From assembly GCA_014800795.1 (NCBI GenBank), contig JAAVFL010000032.1, positions 1-35,957 of the forward strand: DNA of 35,957 nt. Direction: 5' to 3'. Below are positions 14,815 through 23,570 of the stretch, one piece after another. The notes under the pieces were generated by a model. It was not told where the DNA came from and ran no database searches. It saw only the letters and a list, made by a program, of their open reading frames with translations. Position 1 is the first letter of the stretch. The number at the start of each line of letters is the position of its first letter. The translations under genes and the position numbers were made by a program. The stretch comes from Bacteroidales bacterium. Its GTDB lineage: Bacteria > Bacteroidota > Bacteroidia > Bacteroidales > Muribaculaceae.

Positions 14815-17208
14815 ATGAAAAAATATCTACTTTCGTTAGTGGCAGTCTGCGTATGCGCCATCATGGGCTACGCCGAGACTGTGACATTCGATTTTACAAA
14901 GGAGAATGCCTATGGCATCGCATCCCCTGAGGCGGTTAGCTCAGGAACAGATCTTGAAGCTAATCAAGTGATCGTTGAAGGAGCAGTGAGCATGGAGGCT
15001 GTATTCGAAGCGACAGCATCGAATAAAATCCGTATCTGGAGAACCAAAGATGGAGTTGAACTCCGTGCATACACAGGTCAGAGCCTGAAGTTCACTTGCG
15101 ATCAGGATATAACCCAGATTGAATTTTCAGGAAATAAAACCGCGAAAATCACTTTAGGCGACATGCCTGCCAAAGAGGTGACCGCAGAATTCGGCGCAAC
15201 TGTCAATATCAGCACGATCACTGTGACATATGGCGAAGCTGCATCCGGAGAAACAACCCTTTTCGAATCTACCTTCGACAAAGACGACGGTATAGGGATG
15301 TTCTCGGTGGAAAACACTGTTCTTCCCGATGGGCTTACCGCGGTTTGGCAGCATGACGCCAGATATGACTGTATGAAAGCAAGCGGGTACAGCGGATCGG
15401 CTCTGGTGTCAGACGCATGGCTCATTTCCCCGGTGTTCGATCTCAAGGATGTTACCGCGCTGTCGCTCTCGTTCGATCATGTAATCAATAACTTCGCATC
15501 AGTAGATGATGCCAAGGCACAGGCCACGGTTGCAGTGCGCGTGGATGGCGGTGCATGGGAGACTGTGACTGTCCCCCAGTGGGGAACCAATGCAAACTGG
15601 ACTTTCGTCAATTCCGGAGCTATCGACCTGACCGCTTATCTCGGCAAGAAAATAGAAGTCGCATTCCATTATACCAGCACTACAGAATCTGCCGGCACAT
15701 GGGAGGTGAAAAACTTTAAGTTTGCAGGTGAGGGTACACTCGCTGTTGAAGAGCCTGTGGCCAAACCTACCGAGGTTGCCAATATCGCCGCTTTCCTCGC
15801 AGACAAGACTGCCGGAGTTACCTATAAGTTTACCAACAGCGTAAACGTCACCTACCAGAACGGTCAGCGTCTCTATGTTGAGGATGCCACCGGTTCGCTT
15901 CTGATATATGGAAATGTAGGCCAGACTTATGTTGTAGGAGACGTGATCCCCGCAGGATTCACAGGCGTGTATGCCGAGTATGGGAAGGCTCCCCAGCTCG
16001 GAACTCCCGCAGGATTCGAGGCAGCCTCCACCTCGGTGGAGTTAGCTCCGGAGGAGCTAACTGTAGAAGAGCTCGCTACAGACATGGTCAGCAAATATAT
16101 AAAGCTCGTAGGAGTTAATATCACCGCCGTTTCGGGCAAAAACTATACAATGGAGCAGGACGGAGAAGAAGTGGCTCTTTACGACCAGTTCGGCATCAAT
16201 CCCGCTACCGGCGAGAATCTCACCGTTATAGGTATATATGCCACTTACAACGGTACTCCTCAGGTTCAGCCTATCGAGGTTACCGATGAAAGCGGTGTGG
16301 TGATCGAGAAAGTTGTCAACCCCGTGTTCTCTCCCGCCGCAGGTGCTGTGTTCGCAGGTACTGCTGTTACGATAACCACTGCTACCGAAGGCGCGGCCAT
16401 TTACTTTACTACCGATGGTAGCGAGCCTACCGAGGCTTCCACTCTCTATACAGAACCGATTGAGATAAGCGAGGCCACTACAATCAAGGCGATTGCCGTT
16501 AAGGAGGGTTTCGAAGCGAGTGACGTCGTTGAAGCTGAATTTACCATCCGCGAACCTGGACAATACAAGGGTGAGTTCGACACCTTCAACGGAGGCGAAC
16601 CCAAAACTACCTACGGAACCTACACCAATGCTACCGGATGGACGGCTGAAAACTCTGCTATCCTCAGCGGAAACGAGGAGGGAGCTGCTGACAGCAATCC
16701 TAAATATGGCTTTATCGGCGATCCTACCACTCTCGCTGTCTGCATCAACGGTAAGACTACCGCCGTCGGCAAGATCGTATCGCCGCTGCTTACCGGTGGT
16801 ATAAAGGATCTTACCTTCAGATATGGTCTTCCATTCGCTGATACCAAAATCGATTTCACTGTTACGGTCTACAGTGCCGACGGTGAAGTTGTGGCAACCG
16901 AAAAGGTAGCTCCCGAATCGGTAGAAAAGGGTGTGGCATATGATTTCAGCATGGAAGTGAAATATTCCGATGATTTCAGAATCGAGATCGTGAACAACTG
17001 CCCCTCGGAAAGTACAAGCAATAAAGACCGCACTGCAATCTGGAATCTCACATGGGAAGCATATACGTCTGCAGTTGCCGGCGTTGAGGCTGCTGACAAT
17101 GCTCCGGTTGAATACTTCAACCTTCAGGGTGTCCGTGTCGTTAACCCCGAAGGCGGTATATTCATCCGTCGTCAGGGCAACAAGGTTGAGAAAGTGGTAG
17201 TCCGCTGA
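14815..17208 (+). CDS. Secreted multidomain protein with chitobiase/HEX C-like domain and sorting tail
   Basis: A 797-residue exported protein with a clear signal peptide (MKKYLLSLVAVCVCAIMGYA/ET). Residues about 145-310 form a jelly-roll-like region (SGSALVSDAWLISPVFDL, then WEVKNFKF) similar to the choice-of-anchor or DUF5017-like sandwiches of Bacteroidales. Residues about 320-495 resemble OB-fold-like modules found in secreted Bacteroidales proteins (LYVEDATGSLLIYG). Residues about 500-580 match the chitobiase/beta-hexosaminidase C-terminal type (AAIYFTTDGSEPTEASTLYTEP). A further beta-sandwich follows. The protein ends in a type IX-like sorting tail (YFNLQGVRV, GGIFIRRQGNKVEKVVV). I see no catalytic site, so it may be a binding or structural surface protein. 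A hairpin at 17294-17322 follows. Confidence 0.8.
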   Translation: MKKYLLSLVAVCVCAIMGYAETVTFDFTKENAYGIASPEAVSSGTDLEANQVIVEGAVSMEAVFEATASNKIRIWRTKDGVELRAYTGQSLKFTCDQDITQIEFSGNKTAKITLGDMPAKEVTAEFGATVNISTITVTYGEAASGETTLFESTFDKDDGIGMFSVENTVLPDGLTAVWQHDARYDCMKASGYSGSALVSDAWLISPVFDLKDVTALSLSFDHVINNFASVDDAKAQATVAVRVDGGAWETVTVPQWGTNANWTFVNSGAIDLTAYLGKKIEVAFHYTSTTESAGTWEVKNFKFAGEGTLAVEEPVAKPTEVANIAAFLADKTAGVTYKFTNSVNVTYQNGQRLYVEDATGSLLIYGNVGQTYVVGDVIPAGFTGVYAEYGKAPQLGTPAGFEAASTSVELAPEELTVEELATDMVSKYIKLVGVNITAVSGKNYTMEQDGEEVALYDQFGINPATGENLTVIGIYATYNGTPQVQPIEVTDESGVVIEKVVNPVFSPAAGAVFAGTAVTITTATEGAAIYFTTDGSEPTEASTLYTEPIEISEATTIKAIAVKEGFEASDVVEAEFTIREPGQYKGEFDTFNGGEPKTTYGTYTNATGWTAENSAILSGNEEGAADSNPKYGFIGDPTTLAVCINGKTTAVGKIVSPLLTGGIKDLTFRYGLPFADTKIDFTVTVYSADGEVVATEKVAPESVEKGVAYDFSMEVKYSDDFRIEIVNNCPSESTSNKDRTAIWNLTWEAYTSAVAGVEAADNAPVEYFNLQGVRVVNPEGGIFIRRQGNKVEKVVVR

Positions 17209-17293
17209 GTAAGATATATGCGAGGGCATTGAATGCCTGTATCAAAATCAGTAAAATACTCGTTAAATAATAAACAGGATTTTACTTTGCTCG

Positions 17294-17322
17294 TCAGCCC
17301 GGAGTTTTCAGCTCCGGGCTGA
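17294..17322 (+). terminator. Hairpin after the 797-residue secreted-protein gene
   Basis: TCAGCCCGGAG (17294-17304) and CTCCGGGCTGA (17312-17322) pair perfectly over 11 GC-rich bases with a 7-base loop. There is no following U tract, so it is a weaker terminator candidate. It runs directly into the 18-bp tandem repeat. Confidence 0.55.
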
Positions 17323-17420
17323 TCTGCTATGTATGGTTGATCTGCCGCGTGTGGTATATCTGTTATGTATGGTTGATCTGTTATGTATGGTTGATCTGCC
17401 GCGTGTGGTAGATCTGGCCC
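17321..17420. repeat. 18-bp tandem repeat, five units plus a partial
   Basis: Units start at 17321, 17339, 17357, 17375 and 17393, with a partial unit at 17411. Two forms alternate: GATCTGCTATGTATGGTT-like (units 1, 3, 4) and GATCTGCCGCGTGTGGTA (units 2 and 5, identical). The 18-bp period keeps a frame open, but there is no start codon upstream and a stop precedes it, so it is not part of a gene. Confidence 0.85.
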
Positions 17421-17459
17421 GTTTGTCTCAGGGTGAGTGTTTCCGGTGTGAATAAAAGC

Positions 17460-17498
17460 AGAAAGCCTTCCGCAGCTTGATGCTGCGGAAGGCTTTCT
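17460..17498 (-). terminator. Intrinsic terminator of the tRNA-Asn pair
   Basis: A perfect 17-bp stem (17460-17476 with 17482-17498) and a 5-base loop. On the minus strand it begins 2 bases after the end of the second tRNA and is followed by GCTTTTATT. Confidence 0.85.
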
Positions 17499-17500
17499 TG

Positions 17501-17574
17501 CGCTTCAGGATGGGCTTGAACCAACGACCCCCTGATTAACAGTCAGGTGCTCTAACCAACTGAGCTACTGAAGC
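17501..17574 (-). tRNA. tRNA-Asn (GTT), downstream copy
   Basis: The minus strand folds into a full cloverleaf: acceptor GCTTCAG/CTGAAGC plus discriminator G, D-arm GCTC/GAGC, anticodon stem CCTGA/TCAGG with loop CTGTTAA (anticodon GTT at 17540-17538), a 5-base variable loop, and T-loop TTCAAGC. CCA is not encoded. The T-stem GTTGG/CCATC contains one T-T mismatch. The sequence is identical to the copy at 17639-17712. Confidence 0.96.
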
Positions 17575-17638
17575 AGTTTTGATGCGTTGTTTACAGATTT
17601 GATTAAGACAGAACTTTAAACTCAATTTTAATTACTTG

Positions 17639-17712
17639 CGCTTCAGGATGGGCTTGAACCAACGACCCCCTGATTAACAGTCAGGTGCTCTAACCAACTG
17701 AGCTACTGAAGC
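17639..17712 (-). tRNA. tRNA-Asn (GTT), upstream copy
   Basis: Same 74-base sequence and cloverleaf as the copy at 17501-17574, with anticodon GTT at 17678-17676. The two are separated by 64 bases and are probably processed from one transcript made from the promoter at 17767-17798. Confidence 0.96.
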
Positions 17713-17766
17713 AAAATTGCCATTTCTGTGGCGATGCAATCTAACACCCCTCCGGGTTTTGCGATG

Positions 17767-17798
17767 CAAAATTACACTTCTTTTTTGAGCTGTGCAAA
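17767..17798 (-). promoter_or_regulatory. Promoter of the tRNA-Asn pair
   Basis: On the minus strand: TTTG (17798-17795), a 20-base spacer, TAATTTTG (17774-17767). It is an exact consensus match, placed about 50 bases upstream of the first tRNA. Confidence 0.75.
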
Positions 17799-17885
17799 TT
17801 TTTGTGCGTTTTTTTTAGAAATAGTCCGAAATATCTCTGGCAGCTCATATTTTAGCGGTTATATTAATGAAATAATTCCTTAATT

Positions 17886-17918
17886 ATTGTGAAGGTGCGG
17901 AATAATTGCTTAATTTTG
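17886..17918 (+). promoter_or_regulatory. Promoter of the frdCAB operon
   Basis: ATTG (17886-17889), a 21-base spacer and TAATTTTG (17911-17918). It fits the Bacteroidota pattern with one -33 mismatch. The expected start near 17925 gives a leader of about 90 bases before the frdC ATG. Confidence 0.65.
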
Positions 17919-18014
17919 CAGGATATTATGGGAAAGCGGATGTGTTGCCAGAAGGCACACAAGCAGGCTGAAAACAACACTAAATAATCTATAACCTTAA
18001 AAATCAAAACATTT

Positions 18015-18899
18015 ATGTGGTTAACATCCTCATCCATAGGTAGGAAGGTTGTGATGGCCCTTACGGGTATCTGCCTTGTCCTATTTGTGACGTTTCACGC
18101 ATTGATGAACGGAGTGGCACTCTTCTGGCCCAGCGCCTACAACGAAGTGTGTCTGTTCCTGGGTGCCAACTGGTATGCGTTGATCGCTTCTGCAGGTCTC
18201 GCGGTACTTTGCATCCTTCACATCATCTTCGCAGTGTGGCTTACCGTACAGAACCGTACTGCACGCGGATCTGAGCGCTACGACGTAACCACCCGCCCCA
18301 AACAGGTAGAGTGGTCGTCGAAGAACATGCTCGTGCTCGGTATCGTGATTCTGGCTTTCTTGGTAATTCACCTTATCCAGTTCTGGAGCAAGATGCAGCT
18401 CGCGGAAATCTGCGGAAATGAAGTAGTCGACACTATGCGCGACGGCCAGGCAATCCCCCCCGCTGCAGGAACCTACTTTATCGCAATGGCATTCCGCAAC
18501 CCTCTTACCCTTCCGGTATATCTTATCGGCTTCGTGGCTCTCTGGTTCCACCTTACCCACGGTTTCTGGTCTATGTTCCAGACTATCGGTTGGAACGGTA
18601 AGATATGGATGGAACGTGTGAAATGCATCGGCAACTGCTGGGTGACTATCGTTGTCGCTCTCTTCGTGGCAGAAGCTATCGTATTCACAGTTCAGACAAA
18701 CCGCGGCGTTTACTACGACTGCCCCGTACTTCAGGAACAGTATATGGAGATGGCCGCTCATGGCCATGGCACTCCCGCCGCTGAATGCACCGCAGCAGCT
18801 TTCTGCAGCGACGATGCTCCCTCATGCGCCAAGGCTCAGTGCGCCGGCGAGGCTGAGGCTGAATGCGTAGAGATTGAAACCGTAACCGTTAACGAATAA
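18015..18899 (+). CDS. frdC: Succinate dehydrogenase/fumarate reductase cytochrome b subunit
   Basis: A 294-residue integral membrane subunit of the quinol:fumarate reductase type (Wolinella/Bacteroides group). It anchors the catalytic subunits and carries haem and the menaquinone site. Five hydrophobic helices are visible, roughly at 10-37, 53-78, 105-124, 155-185 and 205-226. Likely haem-ligand histidines are among His28 (VTFHALMNG), His69 (LHIIF), His119 (IHLIQFW) and His179/His182 (FHLTHGFW). The usual protein ends soon after the last helix. Here a hydrophilic tail of about 50 residues follows with five cysteines (258, 264, 271, 276, 284), rich in Ala and Glu. The gene starts the operon, and frdA begins 14 bp after its stop. 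Confidence 0.93.
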   Translation: MWLTSSSIGRKVVMALTGICLVLFVTFHALMNGVALFWPSAYNEVCLFLGANWYALIASAGLAVLCILHIIFAVWLTVQNRTARGSERYDVTTRPKQVEWSSKNMLVLGIVILAFLVIHLIQFWSKMQLAEICGNEVVDTMRDGQAIPPAAGTYFIAMAFRNPLTLPVYLIGFVALWFHLTHGFWSMFQTIGWNGKIWMERVKCIGNCWVTIVVALFVAEAIVFTVQTNRGVYYDCPVLQEQYMEMAAHGHGTPAAECTAAAFCSDDAPSCAKAQCAGEAEAECVEIETVTVNE

Positions 18900-18913
18900 A
18901 CCATCCATCAGAT

Positions 18914-20941
<2,028 letters not shown>

Positions 20942-20954
20942 AAGCAACCACGTA

Positions 20955-20993
20955 GAAGCCACGCGGGCGGCGCATGCGGCCGCCCCGGGCTTC
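20955..20993 (+). other. GC-rich intercistronic hairpin between frdA and frdB
   Basis: Outer arms GAAGCC (20955-20960) and GGCTTC (20988-20993), inner arms GGGCGGC (20965-20971) and GCCGCCC (20979-20985), with a 7-base loop and a small internal loop. There is no U tract. Its place within an operon suggests an mRNA stability or processing element rather than a terminator. Confidence 0.6.
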
Positions 20994-21018
20994 CACCAGA
21001 TAATTCATAGCAACATTT

Positions 21019-21774
21019 ATGGAAACAACAATCAACGTAAACTTGAAGATTTGGCGTCAGCGTGGTCCCAAAGAACCCGGCAAGTTCGTCAAATATCGCG
21101 TAGAAAACGTGTCAACGGGCAGCTCTTTCCTGGAAATGCTCGACATGCTCAACCAGCAGCTCGTTGACAAGGGGGAGGAACCCGTAGTGTTCGACAGCGA
21201 CTGCCGCGAAGGTATCTGCGGCATGTGCTCGCTCTATATCAACGGCCATCCCCACGGTCCCGTGCAGGGTATCACCACCTGCCAGCTCCATATGCGTAAA
21301 TTCCACAACGAGGAGGAAATCACCATCGAGCCCTGGCGTTCGGCGGCTTTCCCCGTGGTACGCGACCTCATGGTGAACCGCAACGCTTTCGACCAGATTC
21401 AGCAGGCCGGCGGCTACGTCAGCTTCAACTGCGGCGGTGCGCAGGATGCCAACAATCTTCCTATTTCAAAGGAGGTTGCCGATGAGGCGATGGACTCTGC
21501 TACCTGCATCGGATGCGGCGCTTGCGTGGCAGCATGCAAGAACGGTTCGGCTATGCTTTTTGTCAGCGCGAAGGTAAGCCAGTTCGCACTGCTTCCTCAG
21601 GGCCAGGTAGAGCGTGCCCGTCGCGCCCGTGCTATGGTCCGCAAGATGGACGAACTCGGATTCGGCAACTGCACCAATACCGGAGCTTGCGCGGCAGAGT
21701 GTCCCAAAAACATCTCGCTGAGCAATATCGCACGCCTCAACCGCGAGTTTATCAAGGCAAAGCTTGCCGACTGA
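21019..21774 (+). CDS. frdB: Succinate dehydrogenase/fumarate reductase iron-sulfur subunit
   Basis: A 251-residue electron-transfer subunit that links the flavin in FrdA to the haem and quinone in FrdC. The N-terminal half holds the [2Fe-2S] site: Cys62, Cys67 and Cys70 in [10 protein letters not shown], and Cys88 in ITTC. The C-terminal half has the two other cluster motifs: [11 protein letters not shown] (Cys163, 166, 169, 173) and [12 protein letters not shown] (Cys218, 224, 228). This is the usual arrangement for [4Fe-4S] and [3Fe-4S] clusters. Length and layout match the B-subunit of Bacteroides-type enzymes. It is the third gene of the operon, 77 bp after frdA with a hairpin in between, and ends at the terminator 21801-21836. 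Confidence 0.97.
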   Translation: METTINVNLKIWRQRGPKEPGKFVKYRVENVSTGSSFLEMLDMLNQQLVDKGEEPVVFDSDCREGICGMCSLYINGHPHGPVQGITTCQLHMRKFHNEEEITIEPWRSAAFPVVRDLMVNRNAFDQIQQAGGYVSFNCGGAQDANNLPISKEVADEAMDSATCIGCGACVAACKNGSAMLFVSAKVSQFALLPQGQVERARRARAMVRKMDELGFGNCTNTGACAAECPKNISLSNIARLNREFIKAKLAD

Positions 21775-21800
21775 TAAATCTCAGAAAACCATAACTTTAT

Positions 21801-21848
21801 CCTCCCCGCCTGCGGTTTCGGCCATAGGCGGGGAGGACTTTGTTTTTC
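21801..21848 (+). terminator. Intrinsic terminator of the frdCAB operon
   Basis: CCTCCCCGCCT (21801-21811) pairs perfectly with AGGCGGGGAGG (21826-21836), loop of 14 bases, followed by ACTTTGTTTTTC. It lies 27 bases after the frdB stop. Confidence 0.88.
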
Positions 21849-21867
21849 TCCATTCCCTCTCCGCCGA

Positions 21868-21899
21868 TTTGGAAAATTGGTGCGGGATTGCTATCTTTG
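21868..21899 (+). promoter_or_regulatory. Promoter of the small putative lipoprotein gene
   Basis: TTTG (21868-21871), a 20-base spacer and TATCTTTG (21892-21899): an exact match to the Bacteroidota consensus. The start near 21906 leaves only about 20 bases before the ATG at 21927. Confidence 0.7.
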
Positions 21900-21926
21900 T
21901 ATTCATAATGCTGATAAAACTTGACG

Positions 21927-22424
21927 ATGAAAAACAATAGCTCCGAAGGAAACAGAATAATCAATCTCGGCAACATGCTCATAGCTCTCGGTTGCCTTAT
22001 AACTCTGGGACTTGCACTTTTTACCATATCATGCGACGATTCCGGACGCACAGTTGACGAGCGGCTTGCCGAAGCCTCGGATGCTATCGCCGACCGCGAT
22101 TTCAGACATGCCCAGATGATATGCGACAATCTTGCCGAGTATGTGGTGGCTTCAGATACCGCTGCCATCGACGAGGAGCAGGCCGCCCAGCTCGCAGTGC
22201 TGTATATGATGCTTTCCGAAAGAAGCAATGAGGACGAGAACGTGACAGTAGCTACCGAGTGCATGCGCTATGCCTATAGCCTTTCGTCAGACTCGCTAAG
22301 TACCTTCTCCCAATCGCTTTCTCTCGACGAGCAACGTCATTTCGAACTGCTCCACCGTCTGACCGTCAGCATCGATAATCCCATTGATCTTGACGACGAG
22401 GACTTCTACCATGAAGAACATTAA
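21927..22424 (+). CDS. Small putative lipoprotein of unknown function
   Basis: A 165-residue protein that I do not recognise. The N-terminus has a hydrophobic segment (about residues 14-36) ending ALFTISCDDSG. The Cys could be a lipidation site, although TISC is a weak lipobox; otherwise the segment is a membrane anchor. The acidic pair right after the Cys resembles the lipoprotein export signal of Bacteroidota surface lipoproteins. The rest is acidic and helical, with spacing reminiscent of a single tetratricopeptide-like hairpin (ADRDFRHAQMICDNLAEYV), and ends DDEDFYHEEH. I start it at the ATG 21927 rather than the TTG six bases upstream. It has its own promoter. About 100 bp separate it from the SUI1 gene. 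Confidence 0.65.
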   Translation: MKNNSSEGNRIINLGNMLIALGCLITLGLALFTISCDDSGRTVDERLAEASDAIADRDFRHAQMICDNLAEYVVASDTAAIDEEQAAQLAVLYMMLSERSNEDENVTVATECMRYAYSLSSDSLSTFSQSLSLDEQRHFELLHRLTVSIDNPIDLDDEDFYHEEH

Positions 22425-22527
22425 TCAGCCAGTGGTTAGTAATTGACGATTGAAAAATGGTAGTGCCCCGCCGGTGCAGAGCGGCTGTGGGAAGATACAG
22501 GCATCAGCAAATTTATTTTATATCATT

Positions 22528-22875
22528 ATGGAGGCAGACTGGATGAAATCGCTCGAGGAGTTGAAAGCTATCCTTCCGGAAGGGGAAGAGGCAGATATAG
22601 CTCAGGAAGAGGCCGGGAGCGAGGCCTTTTCTCCGAAATCGCATCCCCGCCTCGACATAATTCTCGACAAGAAAAACCGCAAGGGGAAAGCCGCCACTAT
22701 AATCTGCGGTTTTACCTGCGGCGATGCCGAAGTAGCATCCATCGCCGGTAAGCTGAAACAGAAGTTAGGCACAGGCGGGTCGGCCCGCGGGGGCGAAATA
22801 CTTATCCAGGGCGACAAACGTCAGCAGGCGCTCTCCGCTCTTATCTCCCTCGGTTTCAAGGCCCGCGTTATCTGA
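22528..22875 (+). CDS. SUI1/YciH-family translation initiation factor
   Basis: A 115-residue protein with a C-terminal SUI1 fold (eIF1-like), the bacterial YciH type. It is expected to bind the small ribosomal subunit and affect start-site selection; in bacteria its role is minor or linked to stress. The family signature is seen in KLKQKLGTGGSARGGEILIQGD (two overlapping parts, about residues 77-98), followed by LISLGFKARVI. The N-terminal 50 residues are acidic and poorly conserved. An earlier in-frame TTG at 22450 would add 26 residues without family support, so the ATG at 22528 (MEADWMKSLEELK) is preferred. The YciO-type gene follows 36 bp later, and the two are likely cotranscribed. Confidence 0.88.
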   Translation: MEADWMKSLEELKAILPEGEEADIAQEEAGSEAFSPKSHPRLDIILDKKNRKGKAATIICGFTCGDAEVASIAGKLKQKLGTGGSARGGEILIQGDKRQQALSALISLGFKARVI

Positions 22876-22911
22876 AAGTCTATTAAATAAAATAATTTTC
22901 ACGACTTGCAT

Positions 22912-23526
22912 ATGAAGGTTTTCCGGATGTATGAGTCGAGCATCAACCAACGGTATATCGACGAAATAGTAGAGGCTCTGCGCCAAGGAGCGGTGATAGT
23001 ATATCCTACCGACTCCTATTATGCCATAGGCTGCGACGCGCTGAACAACCGCGCCGTGGAGCGGGTATGCAAAATAAAGGATATCAATCCCGCCCGCCAG
23101 CGTCTCAGCATGGTGTGCTGCGGCATATCGCAGGCGAGCGAATATACCCGCATCGACAACGAGGCTTTCCGGATAATGCGCGCCAATCTCCCCGGACCCT
23201 TCACTTTCGTGCTTCCCGCGTCGCCCCGGCTTGCCAAAGCCTTCAAGGGGCGAAAAGAGGCCGGAGTGCGTGTGCCGGCCAATGAAATAGCGCGGAGGAT
23301 CGCGGCGGAACTTGGCAATCCGATTCTCAGTACCTCCGCTATATGGGACGATGCCGAGCCAGAACAACTCGCTCTTCCTGAGGAGGTGAAGATGCACTTC
23401 GAAAACCAGACCGACATATTCATCGATGCCGGAGATGCATCGGGCCGTCAGACGGCGGTGGTTGACCTTACCGATTCGTCCGAACCGGTAATGCTGCGCG
23501 AGGGCACGGCAGATCTCACTATATAA
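22912..23526 (+). CDS. YrdC/Sua5-domain protein, YciO type
   Basis: A 204-residue protein with the YrdC fold. Canonical members (TsaC/Sua5) make threonylcarbamoyl-AMP for the t6A modification of tRNAs that read ANN codons. This one resembles E. coli YciO more: IVYPTDSYYAIGCDA, ERVCKIKD, LPGPFTFVLPASPRLAK, GVRVPANEIAR, ILSTSA and the late AVVDLTDSSEPVMLREG. The NTP-binding segment reads KIKDINPARQRLSMVC, not the K-x-R-(S/T)-x-N-type pattern of standard enzymes. It may therefore have weak or different activity. YciO cannot always replace TsaC, so whether this is the cell's t6A enzyme is open. I start at the ATG 22912; a TTG lies six bases earlier. The helicase gene begins 44 bp downstream. Confidence 0.85.
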   Translation: MKVFRMYESSINQRYIDEIVEALRQGAVIVYPTDSYYAIGCDALNNRAVERVCKIKDINPARQRLSMVCCGISQASEYTRIDNEAFRIMRANLPGPFTFVLPASPRLAKAFKGRKEAGVRVPANEIARRIAAELGNPILSTSAIWDDAEPEQLALPEEVKMHFENQTDIFIDAGDASGRQTAVVDLTDSSEPVMLREGTADLTI

Positions 23527-23570
23527 TCGGATACAGCCGATTCAATCTCTTATTTTTCCAATTACACCCA

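Noticed and set aside
16057-17229. A 390-codon minus-strand frame across the 797-residue secreted protein gene
   Set aside because: The plus strand has a signal peptide and recognisable domains; the antisense frame has none.
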